DNA of 17,575 nucleotides. It comes from Planococcaceae bacterium UBA3378. Lineage in GTDB: Bacteria; Bacillota; Bacilli; Bacillales_A; Planococcaceae. Both the position numbers and the translations under genes were made by a program. Below the pieces are notes generated by a model. The model saw nothing but the letters and a program-made list of their open reading frames with translations. It made no database searches and had not been told where the DNA came from. Shown here piece by piece: positions 1 to 6,584 of the stretch (the stretch's first letter is position 1; every line of letters begins with the position of its first letter). The stretch is taken from positions 1 through 17,575 of the forward strand of contig DEQA01000019.1 in the NCBI GenBank assembly GCA_002359075.1, written 5' to 3'.

Positions 1-176
1 TGGACAAAATAGACTGTGAGATCTTTATCATGAAATATTTTTTAAACATGAAAAATGAAGAGATCGGCAAGACAGTCGGAATGACAAAGGCAGCCGTTGA
101 CAACCGGCTGTACCGGGGCAGGAAAACTTTGAAACAAATGTATGTAGGAGGGGCGTTCCATGAAGAAGGTGTATAA
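1..176 (+). CDS. ECF-type RNA polymerase sigma factor, C-terminal part (5' truncated by window)
   Basis: The frame is open from the window edge to a TAA at 174-176, giving 57 visible C-terminal residues. They hold a sigma region 4 helix-turn-helix: an EIFIMKYF helix, a MKNEEIGKTVGMT turn and a recognition helix AAVDNRLYRGRKTL, the usual end of extracytoplasmic-function sigma factors that read the -35 element. Region 2 and the start lie outside the window, so the subgroup cannot be fixed. The last 17 bases overlap the start of the next gene, a membrane anti-sigma protein, which implies translational coupling. This is the standard arrangement for a sigma factor held inactive by its own anti-sigma. 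The short region alone could also fit another sigma-70-like regulator, but the partner gene makes ECF much the best reading. Confidence 0.85.
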   Translation, partial: DKIDCEIFIMKYFLNMKNEEIGKTVGMTKAAVDNRLYRGRKTLKQMYVGGAFHEEGV

Positions 177-1269
177 GCAATTCAACCACTTGAAAATAGA
201 TACGGAACTCGAACCAATGGAAGTGAATGAACTGGAAATAGCACGGATCAAGCAGCGGGTGCTAAAAAGGAGAAATAGAAAGCAGATCCCCAAAATAGCC
301 GGAGCTGCTGCCGGGATTATTCTGGCAGTTAATATTACAGCCGGTATGGCCTTTCCCGCCTATGCAGAGAAGATTCCTTTTCTTGCAAGCGTGTTCGAAC
401 GGTTTAATGACGACAATAAATATGTGTTTAAAGATTACGAAGAATTTGCGACAGATATCGGTGTGACAAAAGAAAGCAACGGGATCAGCATCACCGTAAC
501 AGATGCAGTATACGACGGGGAGAACGTGACGATCGCCTATACGATGAAAAGTGAAAAAGAGTTGGGGACAAGACCTGGATTAGATGGCCCGTTTATTATT
601 GAAGAGGTGAAGAAACGATATGAAAACGGGGGCTACTCCACACGCCATCTTGCAGAAAAGGTCGGCGAGCATGAATATGCCGGATTATTCGTTTATCAGC
701 TGGTGAAAGGAAGTAAGCCTGAGGAAGTACATGCCCGCTGGAGCGGCGATACTGTCATAGATTTTAACTATGTTTATACAGAGTACGAAGGAGACTGGGA
801 CTTCCAGTTCCACCTGAAAAAGCTGGAGAGCAAAACGACAAAGCTCGCGGATGCCGGTCTGCGGCTGCAGGAAGAAGGATTCGAAATTAATATGAGCAAA
901 ATGGTGGAAACACCTGTGACCACAACGCTGTATTTGACAGAAAAAGTGTTACAAGATCAATTCCAGCCGCCAATCGAAAACTGGCATGGTATCGATGTGG
1001 AATATAAGGTAGTAGACAATTTAGGAAATGAATACAAGACAATCTACGCTTACGATGTTGGTGTAAGCAAGGAGCTAAATAACCTGGGTCAAACCCGCCT
1101 GATGATGAACGCTATTCATAAGGATGCAACGTCACTTATTGTCACGCCGTATGTATCTGTTTTAAAATTAGGCACTCCGATTGCAACTGAAAATGGCAGT
1201 AGTACGCCTCTTGAAGTAGTCGGAGAGCCGTATAAAATCGGACCGATAGAGGTTCCGTTATCTAAATAA
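160..1269 (+). CDS. Membrane-anchored anti-sigma factor, DUF4179 family
   Basis: 369 residues. The ATG at 160 follows a strong AGGAGGGG (146-153) inside the 3' end of the sigma gene. Residues 1-45 are a charged cytoplasmic segment (basic run VLKRRNRKQ near 34-42), expected to hold the sigma factor. Residues about 46-68 form one transmembrane helix (IAGAAAGIILAVNITAGMAF). The remaining roughly 300 residues should lie outside the membrane. Just after the membrane comes the segment SNGISITVTDAVYDGENV, which I recognise as DUF4179-like; the C-terminal part is a beta-rich domain resembling those that follow DUF4179 in related proteins. Members of this family usually lie directly downstream of an ECF sigma gene in Bacillales, as here. 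The signal sensed and the mode of inactivation, for example regulated proteolysis, are unknown. A terminator follows within a few bases, so the pair ends the operon. Confidence 0.8.
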   Translation: MKKVYKQFNHLKIDTELEPMEVNELEIARIKQRVLKRRNRKQIPKIAGAAAGIILAVNITAGMAFPAYAEKIPFLASVFERFNDDNKYVFKDYEEFATDIGVTKESNGISITVTDAVYDGENVTIAYTMKSEKELGTRPGLDGPFIIEEVKKRYENGGYSTRHLAEKVGEHEYAGLFVYQLVKGSKPEEVHARWSGDTVIDFNYVYTEYEGDWDFQFHLKKLESKTTKLADAGLRLQEEGFEINMSKMVETPVTTTLYLTEKVLQDQFQPPIENWHGIDVEYKVVDNLGNEYKTIYAYDVGVSKELNNLGQTRLMMNAIHKDATSLIVTPYVSVLKLGTPIATENGSSTPLEVVGEPYKIGPIEVPLSK

Positions 1270-1271
1270 TG

Positions 1272-1299
1272 ACAGCAGCTGTTTAGCTGCTGTTTTTTT
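1272..1299 (+). terminator. Intrinsic terminator of the sigma/anti-sigma operon
   Basis: A perfect 9-bp stem ACAGCAGCT / AGCTGCTGT (1272-1280 with 1285-1293) has a GTTT loop and runs into seven T residues (1293-1299), three bases after the anti-sigma stop codon. Confidence 0.92.
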
Positions 1300-1344
1300 G
1301 ATGGAAGCTCCCAAAAAAAAATTTCCGGACAGGCCAAAAGCATA

Positions 1345-1373
1345 TTTACAACCTGCCGGAGGAGGAGTAGAAT
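1345..1373 (+). promoter_or_regulatory. Sigma-A-type promoter of the riboswitch/ktr transcript
   Basis: TTTACA (1345-1350) and TAGAAT (1368-1373) are separated by exactly 17 bp, each one mismatch from the vegetative consensus. The predicted start near 1380 falls just before the first conserved part of the riboswitch, which supports the call. Confidence 0.75.
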
Positions 1374-1379
1374 ACATTC

Positions 1380-1535
1380 ATTAATTCAAAATCATATGGC
1401 TCAATCTCATGTCATGAGAACGGAGGAACCAATCTTTTGGGGTTAATTCTGCCTAGCAGAAGGGATGATAGACTCTTTCGCCATCCTACCCGTCAGCTAA
1501 CTTCGTCGGCTAAAGCGAAGGAGGTCCTGTTATAT
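1380..1535 (+). ncRNA. ydaO/yuaA-type cyclic di-AMP riboswitch aptamer
   Basis: The leader carries the hallmark blocks of the ydaO-yuaA aptamer in order: a small hairpin (CTCATG/CATGAG, about 1407-1419), GGAGGAACCAA (1422-1432), TTGGGGTTAATTCT (1437-1450), a variable hairpin AGGGATGA...CGCCATCCT, then the most conserved stretch CCCGTCAGCTAACTTCGTCGG (about 1489-1509). From established knowledge, this RNA binds c-di-AMP and turns off K+ transporter and osmolyte genes in Bacillota. Its place directly before a Ktr gene fits. The 3' edge (AAGGAGGTC, 1518-1526) can pair with GACCGCCTT (1539-1547), the 5' arm of the following terminator, with one mismatch. That gives an antiterminator when ligand is absent. 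Aptamer edges are approximate. Confidence 0.92.
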
Positions 1536-1602
1536 AAAGACCGCCTTAACTAAGGGTTTTTTGCTATGCAAAAAATCTGCTGGTTAAAGTCGGTCTTTTT
1601 TG
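1536..1602 (+). terminator. Riboswitch-controlled transcription terminator (expression platform)
   Basis: AAAGACCG (1536-1543) pairs with CGGTCTTT (1591-1598), continued by TTAAC/GTTAA (1546-1550 with 1583-1587). An inner TTTTTTGC/GCAAAAAA hairpin lies inside, and a T-run follows. The 5' arm is shared with the antiterminator helix described for the aptamer, so the leader should act as an OFF switch: c-di-AMP bound, terminator forms. Confidence 0.88.
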
Positions 1603-1671
1603 TTTCCTTTTCAGCCTTGCAAGAAAGAGATTAATAGTTGGTTGATTTTACAACAAACAGGGGAGATCACA

Positions 1672-3009
1672 ATGGGGTATTTACTAAACCGGCTCAATCC
1701 TTCAGCTATTTTAGTGCTGGGCTTTGCGGTCATTATTTTGATAGGTACTGGGTTATTGTCGCTGCCGATTGCAACGGAGGATGGAGAAGGGCTTCCTTTT
1801 TTAAATGCGTTATTTACGGCAACATCCGCCACATGTGTAACGGGGCTTGTCGTCGTTGATACGGCTGATACGTTTACAGTATTTGGGGAACTGAGCATCC
1901 TGGCGATGATTCAGATCGGCGGGCTTGGGTTCATGACGTTTACGACGTTTTTATTTATTATGCTGCGGAAAAAGATTTCGTTAAAAGAGCGTTTATTACT
2001 GAAGGAGGCGTTCAACGCAAGTTCGACAGCGGGCATGGTGAAAATCGCAAAGCGGATTTTTATCTTTACATTTGTGATGGAATTTCTCGGGGGAACAGTG
2101 CTTGCGGCTAGATTTGCATATGATATGCCTGTTCCGAAAGCGATTTATTATGGATTTTTCCATGCTATCTCGAATTTTAATAATGCAGGGTTCGATCTAA
2201 TGGGAGGGTTTCGAAGTCTGACTGAATATGCAGGAGACCCGGTCGTTGTGTTTGTCATCTGCCTGATGATTGTGACGGGAGGTCTTGGCTTTATTGTTAT
2301 TAACGAGCTGTACGAATATTATAAGACGAGAAAGCTTTCTCTTCATACGAAGGTAGTGTTAAGTACGACGGCTGTCCTGCTCGTTGGCGGGGCGGTGCTT
2401 ATCTTCCTGTTTGAGTATTCCAATATGAAGACAATGGGAACGCTGACACTGCCCGAAAAAATTCTCGGGGCCATTTTCCATAGTGTGACACCGCGTACAG
2501 CAGGGGCTAATACACTGCCAATGGCGGATTTAACGGATGGGACCCTGTTTTTAACTATTTTTCTCATGTTCATCGGTGGCGGGTCCGGTTCGACAGCCGG
2601 TGGGATTAAAGTATCGACCTTTACGGTTCTGATTGCGGCATTGTTCCGTCAGCTGCAAGGAAAAGAGGAGGTCATCTTATTTAAGCGGCGGATTGTGACC
2701 GAAACGATCCTCAAAGTTATGACGGTATCAATGAGCGGCGGCTTCATAGTAGTGGCTGTGACATTTTTATTAAGTCTTACAGAGGAAAAACATGATTTTA
2801 TGGTCTATTTATTTGAAGCTACCTCCGCCTTCGGGACTGTTGGATTATCGATGGGACTGACGCCTGAACTAACGGTAATGGGAAAGGTGCTCATCATTAT
2901 GACAATGTTTGTTGGCCGCGTCGGTATTATTACCATTGCCTTTTCCCTTATGAGGAAGACGGGCCGGGAAAGATATCAGTATGCAAAAGGGAATGTAATG
3001 ATTGGCTAA
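1672..3009 (+). CDS. ktrB: Ktr-type potassium translocase subunit (KtrB/KtrD, TrkH family)
   Basis: 445 residues from the ATG at 1672, chosen because AGGGGAG (1659-1665) lies seven bases upstream; the upstream in-frame TTG at 1600 sits inside the terminator. Four M1-P-M2 repeats of the Trk/Ktr superfamily are visible from their pore loops: TSATCVTGLV (Gly58), SNFNNAGFDL (Gly173), SVTPRTAGAN (Gly278) and SAFGTVGLSMG (Gly391). The glycine- and serine-rich stretch GGGSGSTAGG (302-311) is the intramembrane gating loop of the third repeat. Its length equals what I recall for Bacillus subtilis KtrB, and the C-terminus (VMIG) is Ktr-like. It forms a dimeric K+ (probably Na+-linked) uptake channel in the plasma membrane, gated by a cytosolic RCK ring protein (KtrA or KtrC). 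No such partner is adjacent, so it resembles the stand-alone KtrD arrangement; the B versus D choice is not settled. The c-di-AMP riboswitch controls it. Confidence 0.93.
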   Translation: MGYLLNRLNPSAILVLGFAVIILIGTGLLSLPIATEDGEGLPFLNALFTATSATCVTGLVVVDTADTFTVFGELSILAMIQIGGLGFMTFTTFLFIMLRKKISLKERLLLKEAFNASSTAGMVKIAKRIFIFTFVMEFLGGTVLAARFAYDMPVPKAIYYGFFHAISNFNNAGFDLMGGFRSLTEYAGDPVVVFVICLMIVTGGLGFIVINELYEYYKTRKLSLHTKVVLSTTAVLLVGGAVLIFLFEYSNMKTMGTLTLPEKILGAIFHSVTPRTAGANTLPMADLTDGTLFLTIFLMFIGGGSGSTAGGIKVSTFTVLIAALFRQLQGKEEVILFKRRIVTETILKVMTVSMSGGFIVVAVTFLLSLTEEKHDFMVYLFEATSAFGTVGLSMGLTPELTVMGKVLIIMTMFVGRVGIITIAFSLMRKTGRERYQYAKGNVMIG

Positions 3010-3022
3010 GATGAAAATAGGG

Positions 3023-3061
3023 AAAAGATTGACGGCTGCTGCTGGCTGTCAATCTTTTTAT
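3023..3061 (+). terminator. Intrinsic terminator after the Ktr gene
   Basis: An 11-bp perfect stem AAAAGATTGAC / GTCAATCTTTT (3023-3033 with 3048-3058) is followed by T residues. Beyond it, 3062-3279 holds no convincing gene and no clear promoter for the next one. Confidence 0.9.
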
Positions 3062-3279
3062 AAGCAAAACTTGCCGGCTGGTCAGCAAAGAAAAGCCATT
3101 CTCTTTAGAAATAAAATAGTCTGTTGCCATAAAGAAGCATTTTGCCGGCATTTTGACCGGAAGCGGATGAAGTTATGCGTGGAAGCTGGACAATGGCTTA
3201 AAAAATTGATAATAATGGAAACATATGGGCTGGCCAAGATAGATCGGCAGGAAAGGCAAGCCGTTTGAAAGGAGTAACT

Positions 3280-4023
3280 ATGATTTTTGTATTTGATTTA
3301 GATGGAACCATCTGCTTTAATGGAAAGCCGCTAACACCCGATATTTGTGCGGCACTGGATGAATGTATAGAGGCGGGGCATGAAGTCGTATTCGCTTCGG
3401 CACGGACGATTCGTGATCTGCTGCCCGTCTTACCGGAGAAGTACCATAGTTTTCGAATGGTCGGAGGAAATGGCGCGTTTACACGGCATGGTGATCAATC
3501 ATCGAGTGTCTCATTTGACGATGAAACAGCTGAGCAATTAAAGGCTTTGACAATGCAGCATGAGGTAAAATATTTATTTGACTGTGATTCGGAGTACAGC
3601 TATACAGGCGGTGAGGAGCAGCCGCTGTATGAGGGGCTCGATCCGCTTAAATTGGCTAAAAATCGACCCATTCATGAGCTGGAAAATATCTCAAAAGCTG
3701 TTTTGTTTACCGATGATGAATATATCCGTAAAGCGGTGTCCGCCTTACCTGTAACCATTTTTCACCATCATGCAGAGCGGTTAATGGATATTAGCCCTGC
3801 AGCGATCAATAAGGCGGCCGGGCTCGAACGACTCGGGATTAAGGATTATATCGCCTTTGGGAATGACCAAAATGACCGTGAATTATTTACATATGCAGTG
3901 TACAGTGTTTGCGTAGGAAATCATCCGGTATCAAAGTTTGCGGATGAAGTGACAACACCGGAAAATGTAAGCCGTACAGTCAAAAAGCTGGCCGTTCGTT
4001 TCCAGGAGAAAATTGTTATGTAG
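3280..4023 (+). CDS. HAD superfamily (Cof/IIB-type) phosphatase
   Basis: 247 residues. The ATG at 3280 is preceded by AAAGGAG (3268-3274) at ideal spacing; the TTG fifteen bases upstream overlaps this site and is rejected. All four HAD motifs are present: motif I FVFDLDGT with nucleophile Asp6 and Asp8, motif II Ser40 in FASART, motif III Lys178 in INKAAG, and motif IV GNDQND (194-199). The large insert between motifs II and III (about residues 60-165) is the C2B-type cap of Cof-like enzymes, which dephosphorylate small sugar or cofactor phosphates. The substrate cannot be read from sequence. It stands alone between two terminators. No promoter with good -35 and -10 boxes is obvious upstream, so it may depend on read-through or an alternative sigma factor. 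Confidence 0.88.
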   Translation: MIFVFDLDGTICFNGKPLTPDICAALDECIEAGHEVVFASARTIRDLLPVLPEKYHSFRMVGGNGAFTRHGDQSSSVSFDDETAEQLKALTMQHEVKYLFDCDSEYSYTGGEEQPLYEGLDPLKLAKNRPIHELENISKAVLFTDDEYIRKAVSALPVTIFHHHAERLMDISPAAINKAAGLERLGIKDYIAFGNDQNDRELFTYAVYSVCVGNHPVSKFADEVTTPENVSRTVKKLAVRFQEKIVM

Positions 4024-4031
4024 TCAAATAG

Positions 4032-4068
4032 AAAGAGAGACTGTCATGGATACAAGTCTCTCTTTTTT
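4032..4068 (+). terminator. Intrinsic terminator of the HAD phosphatase gene
   Basis: An 11-bp stem AAAGAGAGACT / AGTCTCTCTTT (4032-4042 with 4055-4065) runs into a T-tract, eight bases after the stop codon. Confidence 0.9.
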
Positions 4069-4493
4069 GCTGTTTAGAAGGGGAGGAGAAAGGGCTCTAT
4101 TTCTATATGGACAGGCGCTGCTGACACGTTATAAGCATCCAGTTTCTTTTTTTATCCTCCACTGAACTATCTTTCTTTGCTGAAAGGAAAGGGTCATCTG
4201 GCGGATGCTGACTACTATTTTCCTATGGACGCCATAGGATCATGATAGCCGGCTCAACCGTGCGTAAGGAATGGACTCTAGTAAAAGAGACACAGGAGCG
4301 TATGTTCAGATTGCTCCGTTGATTTTTAGTGTTTATGGAAAGATAAAGAGTGAAACTGGTATTCAGATTATTTTTTGTACAAGAAAGGAAGAAAGGAGTG
4401 ACTGAATTTGATCAGACGGTCTATTTACTTTCTGCCATAGTGGCCATTTCTTTGTATATAAAGGGCAGTGAATTGATAAACCGTATGATGGTA

Positions 4494-4556
4494 CCCTTCT
4501 TATAGTTTTTGCTCAGAAAAATTCCCCCAAGTAAAATTTTACCGAGTAAGAAGGGG
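4494..4556. repeat. Nested inverted repeat with a 12-bp central palindrome
   Basis: CCCTTCTTA (4494-4502) is the exact reverse complement of TAAGAAGGG (4547-4555). Between them CTC/GAG can pair, and a perfect palindrome GTAAAATTTTAC (4531-4542) lies inside. No T-run follows, so it is not an ordinary terminator. Function unknown. Confidence 0.6.
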
Positions 4557-4811
4557 CTAACCAAGAATGTTTGTCTTTCGATGCGCCTGCTATACAGATA
4601 AGAGCCGATCGTTTACCAATCTCTAAAAGGCGAAAAACCCTGTTAAGTTTTACAAAGGCAAATCTGCTAAAGATAGCAGAACGCTATTCACCTGCCCCTT
4701 GTAAACTAGAAAGAGTGATTAGCTCTAACTACTATCTACTATATGAGGAAAAAGAAAGAGTAATGGGGCGATTAAATTAAAAGCTCAAATTCTTTTGTCT
4801 TTTCAGGCGTG

Positions 4812-4839
4812 TTGTTTTACTTTTTATTGTTAGTATAAT
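4812..4839 (+). promoter_or_regulatory. Possible sigma-A promoter just before the 4850 repeat
   Basis: TTGTTT (4812-4817), 16-bp spacer, perfect TATAAT (4834-4839). The expected start, about 4846-4850, coincides with the first base of the palindromic repeat and not with any gene. The -35 box is weak. Confidence 0.45.
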
Positions 4840-4849
4840 CGTATGAAAC

Positions 4850-4982
4850 GTTGATTTCCGCTACAGCCGGCTCGCTTTCCACGGGCATGGCCTCAGTCTC
4901 CTCGTCGCTCGTCCCTCGCTCCTGCGGGGCCTTCACCTCATGCTATTCCCGTAGGAGTCTCACCGCTTTCGCTCCAATCAAC
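4850..4982. repeat. 133-bp palindromic dispersed-type repeat (Bacillales GC-rich intergenic repeat)
   Basis: The element is bounded by GTTGATT (4850-4856) and its inverse AATCAAC (4976-4982). Inside, TCC-ACGGG-CATG (4878-4889) pairs with CATG...CCCGT(A)GGA (4939-4956), so the whole can fold as a long imperfect hairpin. It is much richer in GC than its flanks and has blocks CGCTTTCCACGGGC and CTCCTGCGGGG that recur in the repeats at 11208 and 17430. From memory, similar sequences are scattered in many copies between genes of Bacillaceae and Planococcaceae genomes; copy number here cannot be seen. No coding frame. It is followed by seven T residues at 4992-4998. Confidence 0.75.
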
Positions 4983-5180
4983 TGGCGGCTCTTTTTTTAG
5001 ACATTTCTCTAAAAAACACTCTTTTTATCAACTAATATTTGTATAATCAACACACTTGTTATTTTTAATGCTTTTCACTGGAAAACAAGAAGATCCAAGA
5101 GTGTTGCTGTAACAAAAAGGGACGTGACCAGCCTAATTGCTAGAGCCATCAATGGATAGGAGAGAGAATCTTTGTTTCCT

Positions 5181-5215
5181 CTATTTTGTTTGTCCTCTCA
5201 AACGAAACAGAATAG
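5181..5215 (+). other. Terminator-like hairpin upstream of the CPBP gene
   Basis: CTATTTTGTTT (5181-5191) pairs with AAACAGAATAG (5205-5215) with one G-T pair. A pyrimidine and T-rich tract (5216-5227) follows. It might end a short transcript or act as an attenuator for the gene at 5400. Confidence 0.4.
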
Positions 5216-5246
5216 CTTCCCTTTTTTCGGGGAGATGGACTGGGCA

Positions 5247-5289
5247 ATGTAAGCCTATTAAACAGCAGTGCGGGTAATAGGCTTTACAT
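5247..5289. other. Long inverted repeat upstream of the CPBP gene
   Basis: ATGTAAGCCTATTA (5247-5260) pairs with TAATAGGCTTTACAT (5275-5289) with a single bulged base, giving a 14-bp stem around a 14-base loop. There is no T-run on either side. It could be a leader RNA structure or an operator; nothing identifies it further. Confidence 0.55.
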
Positions 5290-5399
5290 GCAGCTAAAAT
5301 AAAATCAATTTTACGAGTATTACAAGGTTTTTGGAAATATATGTAGAAAGGTAACAAAGAGACGCAACGCAGATATCGTGCAAATGGGGGAAGGAAGAT

Positions 5400-6284
5400 A
5401 TGGAAACAGAGATTAAACGCTTTACGATTTGGAAATTTATCTTGTTTTTTTTCGGCGCGACATTCATCAGCTTTTTTGTAGGGATGATGTTTCTTCAGGA
5501 AGCAGGTACGATGCAGGCACAGCGGATTATAGAGCTGCTGTTGAACGGCTCGCTTGTACTATACATATATATAGCGATCCGGACAGAGAAAATATCGTTT
5601 ACCGGTCATTCTATCAAACAGACGATGAGTGCGGGAAGATGGGCAAAATATATCGGGGCAACGCTATTTGTAAAAGGTATTGGGATAATCGTCCTTACAA
5701 TAGGGGGACTGCTGCTGTTACTGGTCTTTCCTTTTTTGTTCCAATTAGTAGAAGAGCTGCTTACGGAAGAAGCGCTTCAAATGAGCACGCCGACTGTTTT
5801 CCAATTTTTACTGATGGTTGTTAGCCTATGTATACTTACTCCTATTTGGGAGGAATTTTTCTTCCGAGGGATATTGTTCCGCCGTTTTGCGCTACGCACG
5901 AAAACGACAAAAGCGGCTATCTATTCCTCTATGATTTTCGGTATTTTGCATATTGGCGGAAATAGTGTCATACACGCTTTTCTTGTAGGCATTCTATTCT
6001 GCTATATCTATGCGAGCACACAGAATATTTGGGTAACGGTCATTCTGCATAGCATCGGCAATCTTATATCGGTTGTGCCCGAGCTGCTCCCGGCTTCCCC
6101 GTATACAGGCTTCTATTTATCATCGCAGGAACAGATCAAAGAAGAGCTGGTGACGATGATCTTTCCGCTATTGCTATGTTTAGTGGCAGGTGCCATTCTG
6201 CTGAAAAAATATTGGCCAAGGCTGCAGCAAATGTCTGTTGTAGAAAAAGAAGAGAACCATAGCGAGCAAATCGTTCCGGAATAA
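5400..6284 (+). CDS. CPBP family intramembrane metalloprotease (CAAX-like, ABI)
   Basis: 294 residues, ATG at 5400 after AAGGAAG. Several hydrophobic helices are visible (about 10-33, 43-62, 84-117, 134-148, 172-186, 190-205, 210-228, 260-276). The three CPBP active-site motifs are intact: motif 1 EEFFFRG with Glu151, Glu152 and Arg156; motif 2 FGILH with Phe180 and His184; motif 3 HSIGN with His217 and Asn221. These belong to Pfam-type Abi/Rce1-like glutamate proteases in the membrane. Bacterial members have been linked to bacteriocin self-immunity, peptide processing or protein secretion, but no bacteriocin, peptide precursor or secretion gene is adjacent, so the substrate is unknown. The tail (about 277-294) is charged and cytosolic. 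The gene stands alone, with two hairpins in its upstream region and a terminator after it. Confidence 0.9.
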   Translation: METEIKRFTIWKFILFFFGATFISFFVGMMFLQEAGTMQAQRIIELLLNGSLVLYIYIAIRTEKISFTGHSIKQTMSAGRWAKYIGATLFVKGIGIIVLTIGGLLLLLVFPFLFQLVEELLTEEALQMSTPTVFQFLLMVVSLCILTPIWEEFFFRGILFRRFALRTKTTKAAIYSSMIFGILHIGGNSVIHAFLVGILFCYIYASTQNIWVTVILHSIGNLISVVPELLPASPYTGFYLSSQEQIKEELVTMIFPLLLCLVAGAILLKKYWPRLQQMSVVEKEENHSEQIVPE

Positions 6285-6320
6285 CTGCTTGCTGAAGAAC
6301 GAACATCATACAGAGCAATT

Positions 6321-6357
6321 TACCGTTATTCCCAGCTGTGAATAACGGGTTTTTTAT
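6321..6357 (+). terminator. Intrinsic terminator of the CPBP protease gene
   Basis: A 9-bp stem CCGTTATTC / GAATAACGG (6323-6331 with 6340-6348) with an 8-base loop is followed by a G and a run of T (6350-6356). Confidence 0.9.
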
Positions 6358-6545
6358 GCTGGAAAAAGGTTAGAGCAGTTAAAAATATTCCCCTTTTACG
6401 TTGTGTTTTTATAATGTGAGAAAGGATTGATATTAATTGTACAAGTATAGGATTCTTTTGGTATAGTTTGTATAACGGATCACAGTTCTTTAGTAATGAA
6501 AAGATATAGTTATATAAGCAAAAGGTATTTCGAATTGTATAAATA

Positions 6546-6554
6546 TGGTATGAT
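6546..6554 (+). promoter_or_regulatory. Probable extended -10 promoter of the TPR-like gene
   Basis: TGGTATGAT (6546-6554) fits an extended -10 box (TGn plus a one-mismatch TATAAT). A poor -35 (TATTTC) sits 17 bp upstream. The predicted start near 6561 leaves a leader of about 24 bases. The rest of 6358-6545 is AT-rich, with no other signal I can support. Confidence 0.45.
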
Positions 6555-6584
6555 AACAGGGGATAATACGGGAGGATGTGGAAT

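Larger units (their letters stand above)
4069..5399. other. Gene-poor 1.3-kb stretch rich in inverted repeats
   Basis: I find no reading frame with both a ribosome site and a recognisable protein. Two weak frames exist. One spans 4350-4505 (GTG, 51 codons, one hydrophobic stretch). The other spans 4571-4780 (TTG, 69 codons, no proper ribosome site, interrupted by a hairpin). The stretch does contain several inverted repeats: 4221-4239 (8-bp arms, 3-base loop), a nested set at 4494-4556, 4663-4680 (7-bp arms), the 133-bp repeat at 4850-4982, and two hairpins at 5181-5215 and 5247-5289. It may be decayed coding DNA or may carry small RNAs. Confidence 0.6.

Noticed and set aside
1600..1671. Upstream TTG start giving the Ktr protein 24 extra residues
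   Set aside because: The TTG lies in the riboswitch terminator T-run and has no ribosome site; the ATG at 1672 has one and gives the usual KtrB length.
3002..3268. 88-codon frame between the Ktr and HAD genes
   Set aside because: It runs through the Ktr terminator hairpin, starts at the end of the Ktr gene, and its product resembles nothing.
4571..4780. 69-codon TTG frame in the gene-poor region
   Set aside because: No suitably spaced ribosome site, an internal hairpin, and no recognisable protein; treated as chance or a remnant.
4850..4982. Insertion sequence or transposase remnant
   Set aside because: It has inverted ends but no transposase frame and no clear target-site duplication; best described as a non-coding dispersed repeat.
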